A stretch of 7,508 bases of DNA, taken from assembly GCA_019310195.1 (NCBI GenBank), contig JAFDET010000179.1, positions 1-7,508 on the forward strand. Direction: 5' to 3'. The DNA comes from Deltaproteobacteria bacterium. Lineage in GTDB: Bacteria; Myxococcota_A; UBA9160; JAFDET01. Positions within the stretch are counted from its first letter, which is position 1; every line of letters starts with the position of its first letter. Below the pieces are notes generated by a model. It saw only the letters and a list, made by a program, of their open reading frames with translations, was not told where the DNA came from and did not search any database. Positions 6,421 through 7,508 of this stretch are shown here, in pieces. Both the position numbers and the translations under genes were made by a program.

Positions 6421-7053
6421 TGGCCCAGCCCGACACCCAACGCAGTGCGCCCCGCTCCGACGCCCTGGCGACCCGGGCCCGGATCGTGGCCGCGGCCGAG
6501 CGGCTCTTCGCCGAGCGCGGGATCGACGCCGTATCCCTGGTGGAGATCGGCAAGGCCGCCGGCCAGCGCAATCGCTCCGCCGTGCAGTATCACTTCGCTG
6601 ACAAGCGCGGCGTGATTCACGCCATCCTCGACAAGCACACACCCGGTATCGAGGTGCGACGCCACGCCATGCTCGACGAGCTGGAGGCCGCGGGCACCGC
6701 GACGCTGCGCCGGCTGGTGGAGGTCCTGGTGCTCCCGGCGGTCGAGAAGCTGGACGACCCCGACGGCGGCCCCGAGTTCCTGCTCCTCAACGCGGAGCTC
6801 GTCGGTCACCCGCGCTACCCGCTCCTCGACCTGGATGCCGAGCGCGTGAACCGGGCCGGCGAGCGCCTGCGCCGCCTCACCACGGACGCGGCGCCGTCCC
6901 TGCCCGACGCGCAGTGGGTGCCGCGCTGGCTGCTGGTGACGGGCCTGCTCTTCCATGGCATCGCCGACTGGATCCGGGTCGGGGAGACGCTTTCCGATCA
7001 TCGCCGCCATCCAGGCGGTGATGGAAGCGCCGTCGCGAAAGGAGAACCCGTGA
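6420..7053 (+). CDS. TetR/AcrR-family transcriptional repressor (probable frameshift near C-terminus)
   Basis: DNA-binding repressor whose ligand domain would sense a small molecule. The N-terminal helix-turn-helix is clear: 'ARIVAAAERLFAERGIDA' (20-37), 'SLVEIGKAAG' (39-48) and the recognition region 'RNRSAVQYHFADKRGVI' (50-66). The remainder is a helical ligand-binding domain. The given end assumes a 1-nt shift near 6981-6984: frame 0 is TetR-like to about 'ADWIRVG', and the +1 frame then reads 'FPIIAAIQAVMEAPSRKENP', a typical TetR last helix, stopping at TGA 7051-7053 over the GTG of the next gene. In that 20-codon tail only 3 codons end in A/T, versus 11 of 20 in frame 0. Read literally, frame 0 has no stop and runs to 7502. 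The start ATG at 6420 has no good SD; it lies beside the palindrome and the operon promoter, which suggests autoregulation. Confidence 0.85.
6976..6994 (+). other. Apparent frameshift site in the TetR gene
   Basis: The TetR-like frame seems to change here by one base. The G run at 6981-6984 (GTC GGGG AGA) is the simplest candidate: with three Gs the protein would read 'DWIRVGRRFPIIAAIQAV' and go on to the TGA at 7051-7053. The exact base cannot be fixed without a homologue or reads. Confidence 0.6.
7038..7053 (+). promoter_or_regulatory. Shine-Dalgarno and overlapping stop/start for the VOC gene
   Basis: AAAGGAG at 7038-7044, then AACCC, then GTG at 7050. The +1 frame of the TetR gene has TGA at 7051-7053, forming a GTGA overlap identical in type to two junctions in the leftward operon. 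This supports two separate, translationally coupled genes as the ancestral arrangement. Confidence 0.8.
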
Positions 7054-7502
7054 CTGCGAACGAGACGGGCACGTTGGGCCTCGGGCCCATCGATCAGGTG
7101 AGCTACGTGGTCACCGACATGGGGCGTGCGCTTCCGCGTTACGAGGCCCTCTATGGAACGTTCCGGGCGGGCGAAACGCCCTTGTCCGGCTGTACGATCC
7201 GCGGCCGCAGCGCGGACTGCACGCTCAAGGTGGCGGTCAACAACGCGGGCCCCATCGAGGTGGAGTTGATCGAGGTCGTGGCCGGCGAGACGCCCCACAG
7301 CGAGCACCTGAAAGCCCACGGCGAGGGCCTGCACCACGTGCGCTTCCGGGTCCAGGGAATCGACGCCAAGATCGAGGAGCTCCAGGCCCAGGGCTTCGAG
7401 ACCGTCTTCTACAAGCGCTTCGGGCCGACCGTCGCCTTTGCGTATCTGGAGGCCCCTGCCGAGATCGGTGGCAGCCTGATCGAGCTGCTGGAGATGCCGT
7501 GA
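7050..7502 (+). CDS. VOC-superfamily (glyoxalase/methylmalonyl-CoA epimerase-like fold) protein
   Basis: A 150-aa protein with the two beta-alpha-beta-beta-beta modules of the vicinal oxygen chelate fold. Module one begins 'GPIDQVSYVVTDMGRAL' (12-28) and contains 'IEVELIEV' (69-76); module two begins 'GLHHVRFRV' (93-101) and ends 'GGSLIELLE' (140-148). Probable metal ligands, by comparison with the family, are Gln16, Glu72 (or Glu75), His96 and Glu145. Members include epimerases, lyases and dioxygenases, and the reaction cannot be told from this sequence. The start is GTG at 7050, with an excellent SD (AAAGGAG, 7038-7044) five nt upstream, so independent translation is likely even though the TetR frame also reads into it. 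It is cotranscribed with the TetR gene and divergent from the sulfatase/sulfotransferase operon, so it may act on an intermediate of the same pathway or serve as an accessory. Confidence 0.87.
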   Translation: MTANETGTLGLGPIDQVSYVVTDMGRALPRYEALYGTFRAGETPLSGCTIRGRSADCTLKVAVNNAGPIEVELIEVVAGETPHSEHLKAHGEGLHHVRFRVQGIDAKIEELQAQGFETVFYKRFGPTVAFAYLEAPAEIGGSLIELLEMP

Positions 7503-7508
7503 GCGGGC

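Larger units (their letters stand above)
6420..7502 (+). other. Uninterrupted literal reading frame joining TetR and VOC proteins (360 aa)
   Basis: Taken base for base, the frame from ATG 6420 stays open through the TetR sequence, a 20-codon stretch of poor codon usage (about 6990-7049), and the whole VOC domain to TGA 7500-7502. It is either a recent accidental fusion or a sequence error. A selected regulator-sensor fusion is less likely, because the VOC gene keeps its own SD and start codon and the junction looks like out-of-frame TetR rather than a designed linker. Confidence 0.5.

Overview
This is a high-GC window (roughly 70% by eye) with almost no intergenic DNA. It looks like a bacterial chromosome with strong G/C preference at third codon positions. 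A Sec-type signal peptide on one enzyme and the mix of lipid-type catabolic genes fit a high-GC Gram-negative such as Pseudomonadota or Myxococcota, but no gene here fixes the taxon. I see no RNA genes, mobile elements or CRISPR.

Layout. One AT-rich divergent promoter/operator at about 6391-6420 splits the window. Leftward (minus strand), a compact operon reads in this order: alkylsulfatase-type metallo-beta-lactamase (MBL) protein (6365-5100), sulfotransferase (5103-3844), zinc alcohol dehydrogenase-like enzyme (3847-2825), short-chain dehydrogenase/reductase (SDR, 2828-2076), exported type I sulfatase (2083-512, ancestral end probably 465), and the N-terminal part of a crotonase-family protein (425 to beyond position 1). 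The first four junctions are overlaps: GTGA, GTGA, ATGA, then 8 nt. Four of the six genes start with GTG or TTG, mostly with clear Shine-Dalgarno (SD) sequences. Rightward (plus strand) are a TetR-family repressor gene (6420 to about 7053) and a VOC/glyoxalase-fold gene (7050-7502).

Function (inference). The operon combines a sulfotransferase, which adds sulfate, with two unrelated sulfate-ester hydrolase folds (type III alkylsulfatase-like, cytosolic; type I formylglycine sulfatase, exported), two NAD(P)-dependent alcohol/ketone oxidoreductases and an acyl-CoA-type crotonase. This suggests catabolism or modification of a hydrophobic alcohol or its sulfate ester, repressed by the divergent TetR until a ligand appears. 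The substrate cannot be read from the sequence.

Oddities. Two genes carry apparent frame breaks. The sulfatase has a 5-bp tandem duplication at 568-577 that replaces a plausible 34-residue C-terminus with 20 unrelated residues. The TetR gene has an apparent 1-nt shift near 6981-6984 that joins it in frame to the VOC gene; the other frame ends at a TGA overlapping the VOC GTG start. The MBL protein has Gln at the first His of its HxHxDH motif, the dehydrogenase lacks the structural-zinc cysteines, and the crotonase has His where classical hydratases have a catalytic Glu.
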